A stretch of 64,000 nucleotides of DNA from Acinetobacter ihumii (lineage in GTDB: Bacteria > Pseudomonadota > Gammaproteobacteria > Pseudomonadales > Moraxellaceae), in contig NZ_LR130760.1 of the NCBI RefSeq assembly GCF_900625095.1, positions 3,104,322-3,168,321 on the forward strand, read 5' to 3'. Made by a program: the position numbers and the translations under genes. The notes below the pieces were generated by a model. The model saw only the letters and a program-made list of their open reading frames with translations. It was not told the origin of the DNA and did not search any database. The stretch's first letter is position 1. Each line of letters begins with the position of its first letter. Below are positions 51,613 to 61,099 of this stretch, piece by piece.

Positions 51613-52473
51613 TTAGGCTTGAATTTGCTGTTGAATTAAAGGCCATAAAGCGCGATGTGATTTTTTAAACATCAGCATATGTCCAATCGCTTTAAAACCA
51701 AGTTGTTGAGGCTTTAATTCAATCATATTTGTGCGTGCATTAGGATAAAGTCTGAGTAAATCTCTGACATTTATCTCAGTTGCAATTTCATCATCGCTTG
51801 CCCAGATAGAAGTGATTGGACATTGAATTTGGCTATGAAAATCTTGTTGAACCGTTTTCCCAATGGCATTTTTAACATAACCCGGATGACTACAAAATTC
51901 GCGCCATTGCTTTGCCACAGTTTTGGGCAAATTTTCACCCATACCAATGAATTGCGTTGCGCCATAGCCTTTGATGAGACTAGAAACTGGAAAAATTACA
52001 TTAAACATAACAGGTGCCAGCACCTTCGTTTTTCCTTTTAATCCTTTGACATGACCTGTTGAACCTGCAACAGCAATCACTTGATGGACTTTCTCGTAAA
52101 GTGGATTAATCCCTAATAACTGTCCGCCTGCGCTATGACCTAGCAAAATTACTTTTGCTGCGCCAGTCTTGTCTAATAGAGTGCTTATAGCCGCAGGAAT
52201 ATCCAGTGTTCCCCAGTCCACAATACTGGCACGCGATTGTTTTAAGGGTTCATGCAAAGACTGACCAATACCACGAAAATCAAACACCATGACAGCATAG
52301 CCCTGTTCACTTAGCCACTGTGCGAAGGCATAATAAAAAAATTGAGTAATACCCGTCGCGGGACAAATCAAAACAGGATATGAGTTGCTCATACCCTGAG
52401 CTGGATAAAATTGAGCAGCGAGTTGATAACCATCTTCGCAATGAATCCAGATTTTTTCGGCCATGTCATCCAT
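51613..52473 (-). CDS. Alpha/beta hydrolase
   Basis: 286 residues, serine hydrolase fold. Nucleophile elbow GHSAGGQLLG (catalytic Ser), oxyanion region CPATGITQFFYYAFAQWL, and FDFRGIGQSLHEPLKQ. The acid is probably in SIWASDDEIA and the catalytic His near FKAIGHMLMF. It resembles the group of serine aminopeptidase S33/YheT-like hydrolases. No signal peptide, so it is cytoplasmic. A second ATG (52464) is in frame; neither has a clear ribosome-binding site. The substrate is unknown and the gene stands alone. Confidence 0.88.
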   Translation of the reverse strand: MDDMAEKIWIHCEDGYQLAAQFYPAQGMSNSYPVLICPATGITQFFYYAFAQWLSEQGYAVMVFDFRGIGQSLHEPLKQSRASIVDWGTLDIPAAISTLLDKTGAAKVILLGHSAGGQLLGINPLYEKVHQVIAVAGSTGHVKGLKGKTKVLAPVMFNVIFPVSSLIKGYGATQFIGMGENLPKTVAKQWREFCSHPGYVKNAIGKTVQQDFHSQIQCPITSIWASDDEIATEINVRDLLRLYPNARTNMIELKPQQLGFKAIGHMLMFKKSHRALWPLIQQQIQA

Positions 52474-52611
52474 AAGTTCTATCGAATAAATTAAAGAAGA
52501 TGTGATTACTTTAATCGAGTTCTAAAATGAAACTTGATATTTGTATGACTTATAAGTCAAAGATATGCTATAAACTGCCTGCTAAAAATAACAACATTGA
52601 AAGGGACGCTC

Positions 52612-53073
52612 ATGTATTCGTTCAGCTTAGCAGTACAAATAGGAATTGTGTTTGCAGGAATATTTCTATGGATAGGTATGCTCACTGGTGTCTGGAAGTA
52701 TTATCAAATTCGTTATTCAGCCGCTGCTCGTGCACATTATTATGTGGACATCGCACATCGAAGTAGTTTGCTCTATGCGCCTGCGAGTTTAATTTTGGCT
52801 GTTCTGGCGTATTTTTCTGTATGGTCTAATTTTACCAATATACTTTGTGTAGTTTTAAATATTATTTTCTTTAGTTTTTCAATTGGCGCATACATTGTGC
52901 ATGGTGTTTTAAAAGATACCACAAATCAGTTTAAGACGCCGCATCGGTTAGGCAAAAGCAATGTCCCGACATGGATGATGACGATCGCGATGGTCACGTT
53001 AATCGTGATTGAGGTGGGAGCTACATGGGTGCTTTTATTAGGAACAATAATTGGATTTGGATGGATGAATTAA
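52612..53073 (+). CDS. Small integral membrane protein of unknown function
   Basis: 153 residues from the ATG at 52612, with AAAGGGA upstream. Four hydrophobic segments are visible: LAVQIGIVFAGIFLWIGMLTG, LYAPASLILAVLAYFSVW, ILCVVLNIIFFSFSIGAYIV and MMTIAMVTLIVIEVGATWVL (each quoted in part). A polar stretch KDTTNQFKTPHRLGKSNVP joins the third and fourth. I do not recognise the family. It is divergent from the hydrolase and convergent with the next small membrane protein, 36 bp away. Confidence 0.75.
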   Translation: MYSFSLAVQIGIVFAGIFLWIGMLTGVWKYYQIRYSAAARAHYYVDIAHRSSLLYAPASLILAVLAYFSVWSNFTNILCVVLNIIFFSFSIGAYIVHGVLKDTTNQFKTPHRLGKSNVPTWMMTIAMVTLIVIEVGATWVLLLGTIIGFGWMN

Positions 53074-53109
53074 AATATCAACTTCTTTTATTTATAAAAA
53101 AATGGATGA

Positions 53110-53370
53110 TTAATCATCCATTTTCTCCATTTTTGCTTTAGCGCGTTCTAAACTAAGCTGGCGGAATTTGTGATCGACAAAGGCCCAGACCGAAAAGGCA
53201 ACACAGACTACAAGCGCATACATAAAGTATTCAGGCTTCAGGTTTCCTTTGATCATCCCTTGAAATGCAAGTGTCAACATCAGAGCGACAGTAGTAATGC
53301 CATAAATCACTGTGTCTGAGGTCTTCAGAGCGTTAATGAAGACTTGCTTATTGAAATGTAATGATAACAT
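53110..53370 (-). CDS. Small membrane protein, 86 residues
   Basis: The start at 53370 is fixed by AGGAGG 7 nt upstream; an ATG two codons earlier touches that ribosome-binding site. Two membrane helices (VIYGITTVALMLTLAFQG and YFMYALVVCVAFSVWAFVDH) are followed by a charged C-terminal tail (RQLSLERAKAKMEKMDD) likely in the cytoplasm. No family recognised. Upstream lies a 480-bp AT-rich stretch without genes. Confidence 0.72.
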   Translation of the reverse strand: MLSLHFNKQVFINALKTSDTVIYGITTVALMLTLAFQGMIKGNLKPEYFMYALVVCVAFSVWAFVDHKFRQLSLERAKAKMEKMDD

Positions 53371-53857
53371 CTCCATCCCTCCTTTTTAAGTTTAACTAAA
53401 CATGAGCAGTTTAGTTGGATTTGATCATACAGTTGTACTTTGAATTTCGTGGTATTTCAATAGGTGATAACATTATTTTCCAAAATAATCATCGGATATA
53501 TAAAAAATGCAATAGTCATTTATATTTTTGTGAAAAATATAAATATTCCTATTCAAAATATTTATAAATACCGACCACTTACTTGAACACTAATCATAAG
53601 CCTATACGTATTTTACAGATAAAGACATACGACTTAAGCTAAACAAAGCATGAATCGTGCCATATAGATGAGTAAAAGAGGCTGTGTGATTCATTTTTAG
53701 GCTAAAAGAGCTTTCTTAAAATTGTATTAAAAATAATCAAAATGTATTGATATTCGAAAATTTAAATTATTGTATCGTTGTAGTGTGGGTTGTTATTTTA
53801 AATAAAACAAATACTTAAATTGTTTTAAATGGTTTTTTAAAAACAGAAAATTAAAAC
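53371..53857. other. AT-rich gap without genes
   Basis: About 490 bp between a small membrane protein and the brnQ terminator. No reading frame with a plausible start, no long inverted repeat and no RNA gene was recognised. It must carry the promoter of the 53110-53370 gene. Confidence 0.5.
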
Positions 53858-53894
53858 AAAAATGCCTGTTTTGGGTAAAAACAGTGGCATTTTT
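53858..53894 (-). terminator. Terminator of brnQ
   Basis: AAAAATGCC-TGTTTT with AAAACAG-T-GGCATTTTT, one mismatch, loop GGGT/A, ending in a T or A run on both strands. About 50 nt past the brnQ stop. Confidence 0.7.
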
Positions 53895-53946
53895 ATTGAG
53901 TTTAAAATCAGGTTTGGGTAAAACGCGACTTTAATTTTATCCTAAG

Positions 53947-55251
53947 TCACTCAACGATAGGTCGTTTGACTTTATCAATCACAATAGAAATGACGAGTAC
54001 AATCATGGATGGAATTAACCATGCCAAATTTTGTGCATTTAAAGGTAAATTCTGTACAAAGTCAGGCAAATATGTTTCAAAACCTGCAACTTTTAATCCT
54101 TCAAGAATACCAAATAAAAATGAAATGGCTGTAACTGGTGCAACAACACGAGCAGGCACTTTCCAGTGTTTCCAAAAGAAACTCAAGACAATGACCACAA
54201 TGGCTGGTGGATAAATTGCAGTTAATACAGGTACAGAAATCGCGATAAGTTTGGTTAAACCTAAATTTGAAATCACTAAAGAAAATCCAACTAAAACAAA
54301 TACAAACAATTTGTAAGGCAAGTTGGTTAATTGAGCGAAATATTCAGCACAGGCACAGGTCAGTCCAATTGCAGTGACCATACAGGCAATAAAAATCAGG
54401 GCAGTTAAGAATAAAGAACCCAAATCACCAAAGGCATGTTGCACATAAGCATGCAAAATAACAGCACCATTGCTTGCATTTGGTGCAACTTCATGGCTAC
54501 CTAGACCCAATTTAAACAGGCTGATATATACCAGTGTCAACCCAATACCTGAAATAATACTGGCAATAATGGCATAGCGTGTTACTAACCGAGGTTCACG
54601 TACACCGCGCGAGTAAATCGCTTGAATAATCACAATACCAAAAACCAATGCACCTAAAGTGTCCATGGTTAAATAACCATTGACGAAACCTTCAGAAACT
54701 GGATGTGCAACATAGTTGTTAATCGCAGGGGGTATATAACCCGATGGAATTAAAAACGCTGCAATCCCTAGAACAGCCAATGCTGCAATTTTCAATGGTG
54801 CGAGAAAGCGACCAACGGTATCTAGCAGTTTGTTGGGATAAAGTGAAACGATCGTTACAAATGCAAAATAGACAATGCTATAGATGAGCAAACTATGCTG
54901 AGATGTACCAAAATACGAGGAGAAACCAATTTCATAGGAAACGGTTGCAGTACGTGGGGTAGCAAATAATGGTCCAACTGATAAATAACACACAACAGTC
55001 AACAAAAGACTGGCGACACGGCCAAGAGGCGAACTAATCATGGCAATCGAACCTTCCATACGGGAAAGTGCCATAATCGTAATAACAGGTAAACCGACAG
55101 CCGTGATCAAAAAGCCTGCTGCGGCTAACCAAACATGTTCGCCTGCTTGCTGTGCAACAATTGGAGGAAAAATAATATTACCTGCCCCAATAAACAAAGC
55201 AAAGGTCATAAAACCTAATGCAATAATATCTGAGGTGCGAAGACTGGTCAT
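53947..55251 (-). CDS. brnQ: Branched-chain amino acid transport system II carrier protein
   Basis: 434 residues, 12 predicted membrane helices, LIVCS family. It takes up Leu, Ile and Val with Na+ or H+. Recognised from [62 protein letters not shown] and [16 protein letters not shown]. The length is normal. Single gene with its own terminator. It is divergent from map across a 338-bp gap that contains a GGTTAA-A-TTAACC palindrome (55369-55381), a possible regulator site. Confidence 0.96.
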   Translation of the reverse strand: MTSLRTSDIIALGFMTFALFIGAGNIIFPPIVAQQAGEHVWLAAAGFLITAVGLPVITIMALSRMEGSIAMISSPLGRVASLLLTVVCYLSVGPLFATPRTATVSYEIGFSSYFGTSQHSLLIYSIVYFAFVTIVSLYPNKLLDTVGRFLAPLKIAALAVLGIAAFLIPSGYIPPAINNYVAHPVSEGFVNGYLTMDTLGALVFGIVIIQAIYSRGVREPRLVTRYAIIASIISGIGLTLVYISLFKLGLGSHEVAPNASNGAVILHAYVQHAFGDLGSLFLTALIFIACMVTAIGLTCACAEYFAQLTNLPYKLFVFVLVGFSLVISNLGLTKLIAISVPVLTAIYPPAIVVIVLSFFWKHWKVPARVVAPVTAISFLFGILEGLKVAGFETYLPDFVQNLPLNAQNLAWLIPSMIVLVISIVIDKVKRPIVE

Positions 55252-55535
55252 AAAAAGGGAGTGTATAGTTAAAACATGTGAATTTTAGTCCAAAAATGGG
55301 ATTTTTGTGCAAATATCTTTTGATGTTATAAGCAGTGTTGAGACTAAATTTAACTCTTTAGTAAAATTGGTTAAATTAACCGTCTGAAAACCAAATTGAA
55401 ATTTTGACTCGCTTACTGCATGAGTCAGCATTTATTTTTATATATAACAAGCAATAAAAGAATTAATTGTCTAAAAAGTAATCACTTTATATCTAAAATC
55501 ATTAAAGTATTGAAAAATGATGCATACGAATCTCC

Positions 55536-55564
55536 TGCAAGTTTAACTTTAAACGCAGTATAAT
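55536..55564 (+). promoter_or_regulatory. Promoter of map
   Basis: -10 TATAAT (55559-55564) with a weak -35 TGCAAG (55536-55541) 17 bp away; map's AGGGGAG ribosome-binding site and ATG follow. The rest of the 55252-55589 gap holds the brnQ promoter region and a 13-bp palindrome. Confidence 0.5.
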
Positions 55565-55589
55565 TGAGCGTATCAATAGGGGAGTTCCA

Positions 55590-56396
55590 ATGCGCGCATC
55601 GACAGTAACGATCAAAACTGAGCAAGATATTGAAAATTTACGTATATCAGGTCGATTGGCTGCGCAGGTGCTCGAAATGATTACAGCTCATATCAGGCCA
55701 GGCGTGAGTACCGAGTATCTGGATGATATTTGTAATGATTACATCGTCAATACTCTGCAAGTAATTCCAGCCAACATTGGTTATCATGGTTTTACCAAAA
55801 CCACCTGCACTTCAGTCAATGAAGTGGTTTGTCATGGCATTCCGTCGCCTACTAAAATTTTAGCCGACGGTGACATTATTAATATTGATGTTGCCATTAT
55901 TAAAGAAGGTTATTTTGGTGATACCAGCCGGATGTATTTAGTAGGAGACGTCCATCCAGACGCAAAGAAGCTGGTTGAAACTACTTACAACGCTATGCAT
56001 GCAGGCATTCAAGCAGTAAAACCTGGTGCAACATTAGGTGACATCGGCTATGCAATCCAATCGGTTGCTCAGGCTGAGGGTTATAGCATTGTACGTGAAT
56101 ATTGCGGACATGGTATTGGAAAGATTTATCACGAACAGCCAAATATTTTACATTATGGTCAGCCGGGACAAGGCATGCTTTTGCAAAAAGGCATGGTATT
56201 TACGATTGAACCTATGGTGAATGCAGGGCATGCTCAAGTGAAAGAACTGAGTGATGGCTGGACAGTGATTACCAAAGACAAGTCTTTGTCCGCACAGTGG
56301 GAACATATGGTCGCAGTGACTGAAACGGGTTATGAGTTGCTTACCCCATGGCCAAATGGCACAGGAGCTTATGCTGAAATTGCATTGCTCGGATAA
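55590..56396 (+). CDS. map: Type I methionine aminopeptidase
   Basis: 268 residues. It removes the initiator Met from nascent proteins. The dinuclear metal site is visible: Asp in NIDVAIIKEG and FGDTSRMY, His in YCGHGIGK, Glu in FTIEPMVN and Glu near QWEHMVAVT. The substrate His is in IGYHGFTKTTC. No N-terminal zinc-finger extension, so it is the bacterial form. The ATG at 55590 has AGGGGAG 5 nt upstream. A strong terminator follows. Many Acinetobacter genomes have more than one map paralogue. Confidence 0.95.
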   Translation: MRASTVTIKTEQDIENLRISGRLAAQVLEMITAHIRPGVSTEYLDDICNDYIVNTLQVIPANIGYHGFTKTTCTSVNEVVCHGIPSPTKILADGDIINIDVAIIKEGYFGDTSRMYLVGDVHPDAKKLVETTYNAMHAGIQAVKPGATLGDIGYAIQSVAQAEGYSIVREYCGHGIGKIYHEQPNILHYGQPGQGMLLQKGMVFTIEPMVNAGHAQVKELSDGWTVITKDKSLSAQWEHMVAVTETGYELLTPWPNGTGAYAEIALLG

Positions 56397-56429
56397 GTAG
56401 ATTGCTTAAGAGTTAGCATGTTGAAATAT

Positions 56430-56460
56430 AAAGCTTATCTTTAATTAGATAAGCTTTTTT
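56430..56460. terminator. Terminator of map and the convergent LysR gene
   Basis: AAAGCTTATCT-TTAATT-AGATAAGCTTT with a T run, between convergent stop codons. Confidence 0.92.
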
Positions 56461-56469
56461 AGATTGAGT

Positions 56470-57369
56470 TTATCGATGCCCAAGTTGCTCTACTAAATAA
56501 TCTATAAACACTCGAACTGCGGGTAACTGACCGCGACGGGATGGATATACTGCATGAAAAATACCATGTGGTGCTTTCCAGTCTGGTAATACCCTGACCA
56601 ATTCACCTGTACGGATATATTCGTTAGCAATCGGATCTGGGAGTAAAGCAACTCCACAATTCTGGCTCGCTAAACTTGCCAACATTAATAAATTAGATGC
56701 CATCACCATTGGATTGACTTTAATTTTTTCTTGTTGATTTTGTTCATTATGTAAAATGATTTGTTGATCTAAGTGATCATCCGCCAGACTTAAAATACGA
56801 TGATGGCTTAAATCTTCAGGTTTTTTAATGGAGCCATATTCGTTTAAATAGGCTTGACTGGCAAACATATGCTGTTCGATGGTACTGAACTGGCGTATGA
56901 CCAGACTTGGATCATCATCCAGATTGGAACGTACACGAAGGGCAATATCAATCCCTTCATTAATGACATCAAAACGTCGATTGCTAATGATGAGTTGCAC
57001 ACGAATTTCTGGATATAGCTTTAAAAAATCAGGCAAAATCTTTGTCATTTGATTTTGCGCAATATCAACAGGAACAGTAACTTTAATCACGCCACGTGGT
57101 TTAACACTTAAATGGTCCACTAAATCATGCGCAGCTTGAGCGGCGTTCATCATGACTTGAGCATGTCGGTAGACATTCATCCCGATTTCAGTGACGGCAA
57201 AATGTCGGGAACTGCGTTGTATCAGGCGAACCCCAAGCCGTTCTTCTAAATTATAAACACGACGGCTAAGTTTTGATTTTGGGATATCTGTAGCGCGTTC
57301 AGCCGCACTAAATCCACCATGTTCAACCACTAAAGCGAAACAATAAAAATCGTCTAAATCAGTGAGCAT
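56470..57369 (-). CDS. LysR-family transcriptional regulator
   Basis: About 299 residues from the ATG at 57369 (GGAA 7 nt upstream). In-frame ATGs at 57420 and 57429 would add up to 20 residues. The winged helix-turn-helix is LDDFYCFALVVEHGGFSAAE, followed by IPKSKLSRRVYNLEERLGVR. The effector domain includes GVIKVTVPVDIAQNQMTKIL and LRVRSNLDDDPSLVIRQF. It resembles the DsdC/AaeR-like group that controls efflux or aromatic stress genes. It is not divergent from a target gene, so its regulon is unclear. Confidence 0.9.
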   Translation of the reverse strand: MLTDLDDFYCFALVVEHGGFSAAERATDIPKSKLSRRVYNLEERLGVRLIQRSSRHFAVTEIGMNVYRHAQVMMNAAQAAHDLVDHLSVKPRGVIKVTVPVDIAQNQMTKILPDFLKLYPEIRVQLIISNRRFDVINEGIDIALRVRSNLDDDPSLVIRQFSTIEQHMFASQAYLNEYGSIKKPEDLSHHRILSLADDHLDQQIILHNEQNQQEKIKVNPMVMASNLLMLASLASQNCGVALLPDPIANEYIRTGELVRVLPDWKAPHGIFHAVYPSRRGQLPAVRVFIDYLVEQLGHR

Positions 57370-57471
57370 AATGGCGTTCCGTTGAGCAGCAAATTTAATG
57401 TTATAAGGACTGCTGGACATTATACCCAATAATTTTAAAGTGTTATGTTAAACCTGAGTAAATAAGTCAAA

Positions 57472-57909
57472 TTATGCGAATGCTGTTGGTGGATTCAGCA
57501 AAAACTCTTTTACTTTTTGATATTCTTCAATACGCATAAAATCGCGTTGAGTCGGCGACTTGATTCGGCTTAAATCCATATTATCTGCAAGATCAGCCAG
57601 TTTGACGGTTCTCGCAATAGGATTCTTTACAATTCTTTTCGCGGCATCCAGTCTGCTTTCACTTTCTTTTTTTGTCAGTGCTACCACTGCATCAATCACA
57701 TGTTGGCTAAAGCCCAACGTAATTAAATCAACAATGGTGGTGTCTGTATCTTCAAGTAGATCGTGCATGACCGCGACCATTTTTTGATCCATACTTTCAA
57801 CATTAAGCATTAGTCGTAAGGGGTGTAAGATGTATGGTTGTCCTGCTTTATCCGTTTGTCCTGCATGTTTTTTTGCTGCCAGTGCGATGGCTTTTTCCAG
57901 TGTTGACAT
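57472..57909 (-). CDS. Small HD-domain hydrolase (SpoT/MESH1-like)
   Basis: 145 residues covering only an HD domain. The metal-binding pattern of (p)ppGpp hydrolases is complete: H29 in YILHPLRL, H49-D50 and E53-D54 in VMHDLLEDTD, and D109-N110 in KLADLADNMD. KHAGQTDKAGQPYILHP is the standard RelA/SpoT hydrolase opening. Synthetase, TGS and ACT domains are absent, so it may be a stand-alone small alarmone hydrolase or act on another nucleotide. Located upstream of the LysR gene on the same strand (102 nt gap) and divergent from the CPxC protein. Confidence 0.88.
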   Translation of the reverse strand: MSTLEKAIALAAKKHAGQTDKAGQPYILHPLRLMLNVESMDQKMVAVMHDLLEDTDTTIVDLITLGFSQHVIDAVVALTKKESESRLDAAKRIVKNPIARTVKLADLADNMDLSRIKSPTQRDFMRIEEYQKVKEFLLNPPTAFA

Positions 57910-58086
57910 GAAATCTCCATTTCAAAATTTTAAAAATTAAAATTCACACAATTGAACACTTTTTGGCTTTTTTGATATTAACCACGAGTTGAAATGAATA
58001 GCAATTCACCCAAGGTGGATTTTAAAAAAATTAGATGCAAGCAAATATTTCTATTAGACTATGTTCTTAATTTTCGAGTAAAGCCT

Positions 58087-58416
58087 ATGTCTTACCAGCT
58101 TATTCAACAAACTGATGCTTCAGCTAATATTTTATGTCCAATTTGTCAGCATGCAGTCGTTGATTGGTCACAAGAACAATATATTCAGCCTTGTGAACAC
58201 ACGTTGTTTGTTGCAATGGATTTAGGTTTTGAGTTTGTTGCAGATCGTTTTGAAGTCCAGATGGTGAAGTCGGTCGATGAATTGCATGAAGATCCAGATA
58301 TGCATATTTTTACTGCGATTACTGAAACGCCATATTCTGAAATGACGATTATTCAAACTGATTTAGGGGTCGAAAATTTATCGCGCTATGCAGGCTTTAG
58401 TCCAGATGTGCTTTAA
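58087..58416 (+). CDS. Hypothetical protein with CPxC motif
   Basis: 109 residues from the ATG at 58087. The frame is open to 57994 but without better starts. The N-terminal ANILCPICQHAV plus QPCEHTLFVAM supplies three Cys and a His, a possible one-zinc ribbon. The rest is acidic (VDELHEDPDMHIFTAITETP). No family recognised. Its last 20 bases overlap, in the opposite direction, the 3' end of the LysR gene at 58397. Confidence 0.7.
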   Translation: MSYQLIQQTDASANILCPICQHAVVDWSQEQYIQPCEHTLFVAMDLGFEFVADRFEVQMVKSVDELHEDPDMHIFTAITETPYSEMTIIQTDLGVENLSRYAGFSPDVL

Positions 58417-59371
58417 TCTGTAGAGGAAAAATTTTGGATTGATAAGTCTTTACTTCTTTTTCAAGCCATTCGGTAAATTTTAAAATCAGTGCATTGTTGT
58501 GTTGTTCTGAATAAACGAAATAATAAGAACGCGCACCGACTAACTTTAAAGATGAGGCAATCACCAAATCAGCATTGCCAAGTTCTTTTTCAAGTAGCAT
58601 TTGTGGAATTAAGGCCACTCCTAAATGATGAGTCGCTGCAACCGCCAGCATGGAAAAAAGTTCATGGCGCTGACCTTCCATGGCATAGGGATAATCATAA
58701 GCTGCGGCCGTAAACCATTCTTTCCAGATATAAGGGCGTGTGGTTTGTTGCAATAAAGGCAGTTGACTTATTTGTTCAGGTGATAAATCAATGCTTTGAT
58801 TTTGGTTGACTGCTATTTCAGGGAAATACTTGTGAATCAGAGCCAAAGAGCAAACAGGAACGACTTCCTCTTGCATCAGAAATTGAATTTTTGCGCCCGG
58901 CCAGTTTTCAATTTGTGAAGGTGTCCCTGCATAAATTGCAGCATCAAAAATATGATCACTAAATAAAAAAGGCTTGGTACTGGTTTCAAGGTGAATGGTA
59001 ATTTCAGGATAAATTTCATTAAAACGATATAAACGCGGTAATAACCAGCGCGTCGCAAAAGTCGGTACGACTCCGAGCTTGAGTGTTCCGCCCAAGCCCT
59101 TGTGTGACATCAAATCGAGTGTACTTTGTTCAATTCCAAGCAAATACGGTTTAATGCTCTTAAAATACTGTTCGCCTGCCTGTGTAAGTTCTACGCCATG
59201 CCGAGTGCGATTAAACAGTTCAATATTTAAAAATTCTTCGAGTTGTTGTATTTGCCGAGATACGGCACTTTGTGTAATAGAAAGTTCTTGCGCAGCATAG
59301 GTATAACTTTTATGTTTAGCGGCTGATTCAAAACAAATCAGTGCTTGTAAAGAAGGAATCATACGCCGCAT
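58397..59371 (-). CDS. LysR-family regulator, GcvA-like; probable regulator of glutarate genes
   Basis: 324 residues from the ATG at 59371, fixed by AGGAG 7 nt upstream. Helix-turn-helix: IPSLQALICFESAAKHKSYT, AAQELSITQSAVSRQIQQLE. The effector domain has LKLGVVPTFATRWLLPRLYR and IHLETSTKPFLFSDHIFDAAI (quoted in part), typical of the GcvA/glycine-cleavage-like group. It is divergent from gcdH, the arrangement of Pseudomonas gcdR-gcdHG, so it is probably the GcdR activator. Two TATTTGC copies and a TGCAAAT lie in the 237-bp divergent region as candidate sites. Confidence 0.9.
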   Translation of the reverse strand: MRRMIPSLQALICFESAAKHKSYTYAAQELSITQSAVSRQIQQLEEFLNIELFNRTRHGVELTQAGEQYFKSIKPYLLGIEQSTLDLMSHKGLGGTLKLGVVPTFATRWLLPRLYRFNEIYPEITIHLETSTKPFLFSDHIFDAAIYAGTPSQIENWPGAKIQFLMQEEVVPVCSLALIHKYFPEIAVNQNQSIDLSPEQISQLPLLQQTTRPYIWKEWFTAAAYDYPYAMEGQRHELFSMLAVAATHHLGVALIPQMLLEKELGNADLVIASSLKLVGARSYYFVYSEQHNNALILKFTEWLEKEVKTYQSKIFPLQIKAHLD

Positions 59372-59608
59372 GTCATTCTCCTGAATGATGATCTGAGTGA
59401 TGATTGCAAAATGAAGATATTTGCAAACCACATATATTTGCTACTTCTGGTGAATGATTTTAACTATCGAAGTCGTGAATTCACTTGAGTGTAGACCCTC
59501 ATTAAAACAAATTTGAGCCTAAATTAAAAATAAGATATGCGTAAATGGAATGGCTGTATGCAAATTTATCGTTTGCTGCTTTGACCGCGACATCGTAGCA
59601 TCGGGTCA

Positions 59609-60862
59609 ATGACAAACAAACAGGCTAGGGAAGCGATGAATCAAATGGTCGATACAGCTAAAAAATCCGCACGCGTTCATTTCAATTGGGAAGATCCATT
59701 CTTGCTTGAACAACAGTTGACTGAAGAAGAACGCATGATTCGTGATTCTGCACAGGCATACTGTCAGGATAAATTGATGCCACGCGTTTTGGAACAGTTC
59801 CGCCACGAAACCACCGATCCAACTATTTTTCGTGAAATGGGTGAATTGGGGCTACTTGGTCCAACCATTCCAGAACAATACGGTGGCGCGGGTTTAAACT
59901 ATGTGAGTTATGGTTTGATTGCACGTGAAGTTGAACGTGTCGATTCGGGCTATCGTTCAATGGCAAGCGTGCAAAGTTCATTGGTGATGGTGCCAATCAA
60001 TGAATTTGGTACTGAAGAACAAAAGCAAAAATATTTACCGAAACTTGCAACAGGTGAATATATTGGCTGTTTCGGTTTGACTGAGCCTGATCATGGTTCT
60101 GATCCGGGTAGTATGATCACCCGTGCCAAAAAAGTAGACGGTGGTTATCGTTTAAGTGGCGCAAAAATGTGGATTACCAACAGTCCAATTGCTGATGTGT
60201 TTGTGGTTTGGGCAAAAGAAGTATCTGCTGAAGGCAATGTAGGCGAAATTCGCGGATTTATCTTGGAAAAAGGTTGGGAAGGGCTTTCTGCTCCTGCAAT
60301 TCATGGCAAGGTCGGTTTACGTGCGTCTATTACGGGCGAAATCGTGATGGATAATGTATTTGTTCCAGAAGAAAATGCATTTCCAGATGTTCGTGGTTTA
60401 AAAGGCCCATTTACCTGCCTGAATAGTGCGCGTTATGGCATCGCTTGGGGCGCAATGGGTGCTGCTGAATTTTGTTGGCACACCGCACGGCAATATACTC
60501 TTGATCGTAAACAGTTTGGTCGTCCATTGGCTGCCAATCAGTTGATTCAGAAAAAACTGGCTGATATGCAAACTGAAATCGCTTTAGGTCTGCAAATCGC
60601 GTTACGTTTTGGTCGCATGAAAGATGAAGGCATTGCTGCGGTTGAAGGAACATCTCTCATTAAGCGTAATAATTGTGGTAAAGCACTGGATATTGCTCGT
60701 TTAGCCCGTGACATGATGGGTGGCAACGGCATTAGTGACGAATTTGGTGTAGCACGTCATCTGGTCAACCTTGAAGTCGTCAATACTTATGAAGGTACAC
60801 ACGATGTACATGCTCTAATTTTAGGGCGCGCTCAAACTGGCATCGCTGCTTTTGGCAACTAA
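59609..60862 (+). CDS. gcdH: Glutaryl-CoA dehydrogenase
   Basis: 417 residues. FAD enzyme that oxidises and decarboxylates glutaryl-CoA to crotonyl-CoA in lysine, tryptophan and glutarate breakdown. [20 protein letters not shown] is the characteristic GCDH N-terminus. [17 protein letters not shown] is the FAD motif, [16 protein letters not shown] the beta-domain, and [20 protein letters not shown] the C-terminal helix with the catalytic Glu (E395). The ATG at 59609 is kept; ATG 59636 is an alternative with AGGGA upstream. It is followed by an MFS carrier and the CoA-transferase that would make its substrate. Confidence 0.96.
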   Translation: MTNKQAREAMNQMVDTAKKSARVHFNWEDPFLLEQQLTEEERMIRDSAQAYCQDKLMPRVLEQFRHETTDPTIFREMGELGLLGPTIPEQYGGAGLNYVSYGLIAREVERVDSGYRSMASVQSSLVMVPINEFGTEEQKQKYLPKLATGEYIGCFGLTEPDHGSDPGSMITRAKKVDGGYRLSGAKMWITNSPIADVFVVWAKEVSAEGNVGEIRGFILEKGWEGLSAPAIHGKVGLRASITGEIVMDNVFVPEENAFPDVRGLKGPFTCLNSARYGIAWGAMGAAEFCWHTARQYTLDRKQFGRPLAANQLIQKKLADMQTEIALGLQIALRFGRMKDEGIAAVEGTSLIKRNNCGKALDIARLARDMMGGNGISDEFGVARHLVNLEVVNTYEGTHDVHALILGRAQTGIAAFGN

Positions 60863-60895
60863 GCCACTTCTTATTTTGTAAATCAAATCTTAATG

Positions 60896-60926
60896 TTTAA
60901 AGATGCGCTTCATGCGTGTCTTTAAA
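60896..60926 (+). other. Stem-loop in the gcdH-MFS gap
   Basis: TTTAAAGA (60896-60903) pairs with TCTTTAAA (60919-60926), with a partly paired GCGC/GCGT core. There is no strong T run, so it may be a leaky terminator or RNA stability element within the glutarate operon. Confidence 0.4.
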
Positions 60927-61099
60927 TCCTTTATCGCTTAAAAAATGATGCAAAACAATAGTCAGGGATTCATCATGAAATTTTTCATGAAGAAATGACG
61001 CTTTGCTAGGGCCAGCTAAAATAACAAAGGCAAAGTAACCATTACATGATTAATTGATGAAATACCAAGACTCATTTAGGAAAAATGAGGTGAAATATA

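Noticed and set aside
59788..59805. GGAACAGTTCC in the gcdH coding region, similar to the IclR operator
   Set aside because: The half-sites are spaced differently (no central base between full TGGAACA and TGTTCCA arms) and it lies inside a coding sequence, so it is probably chance.
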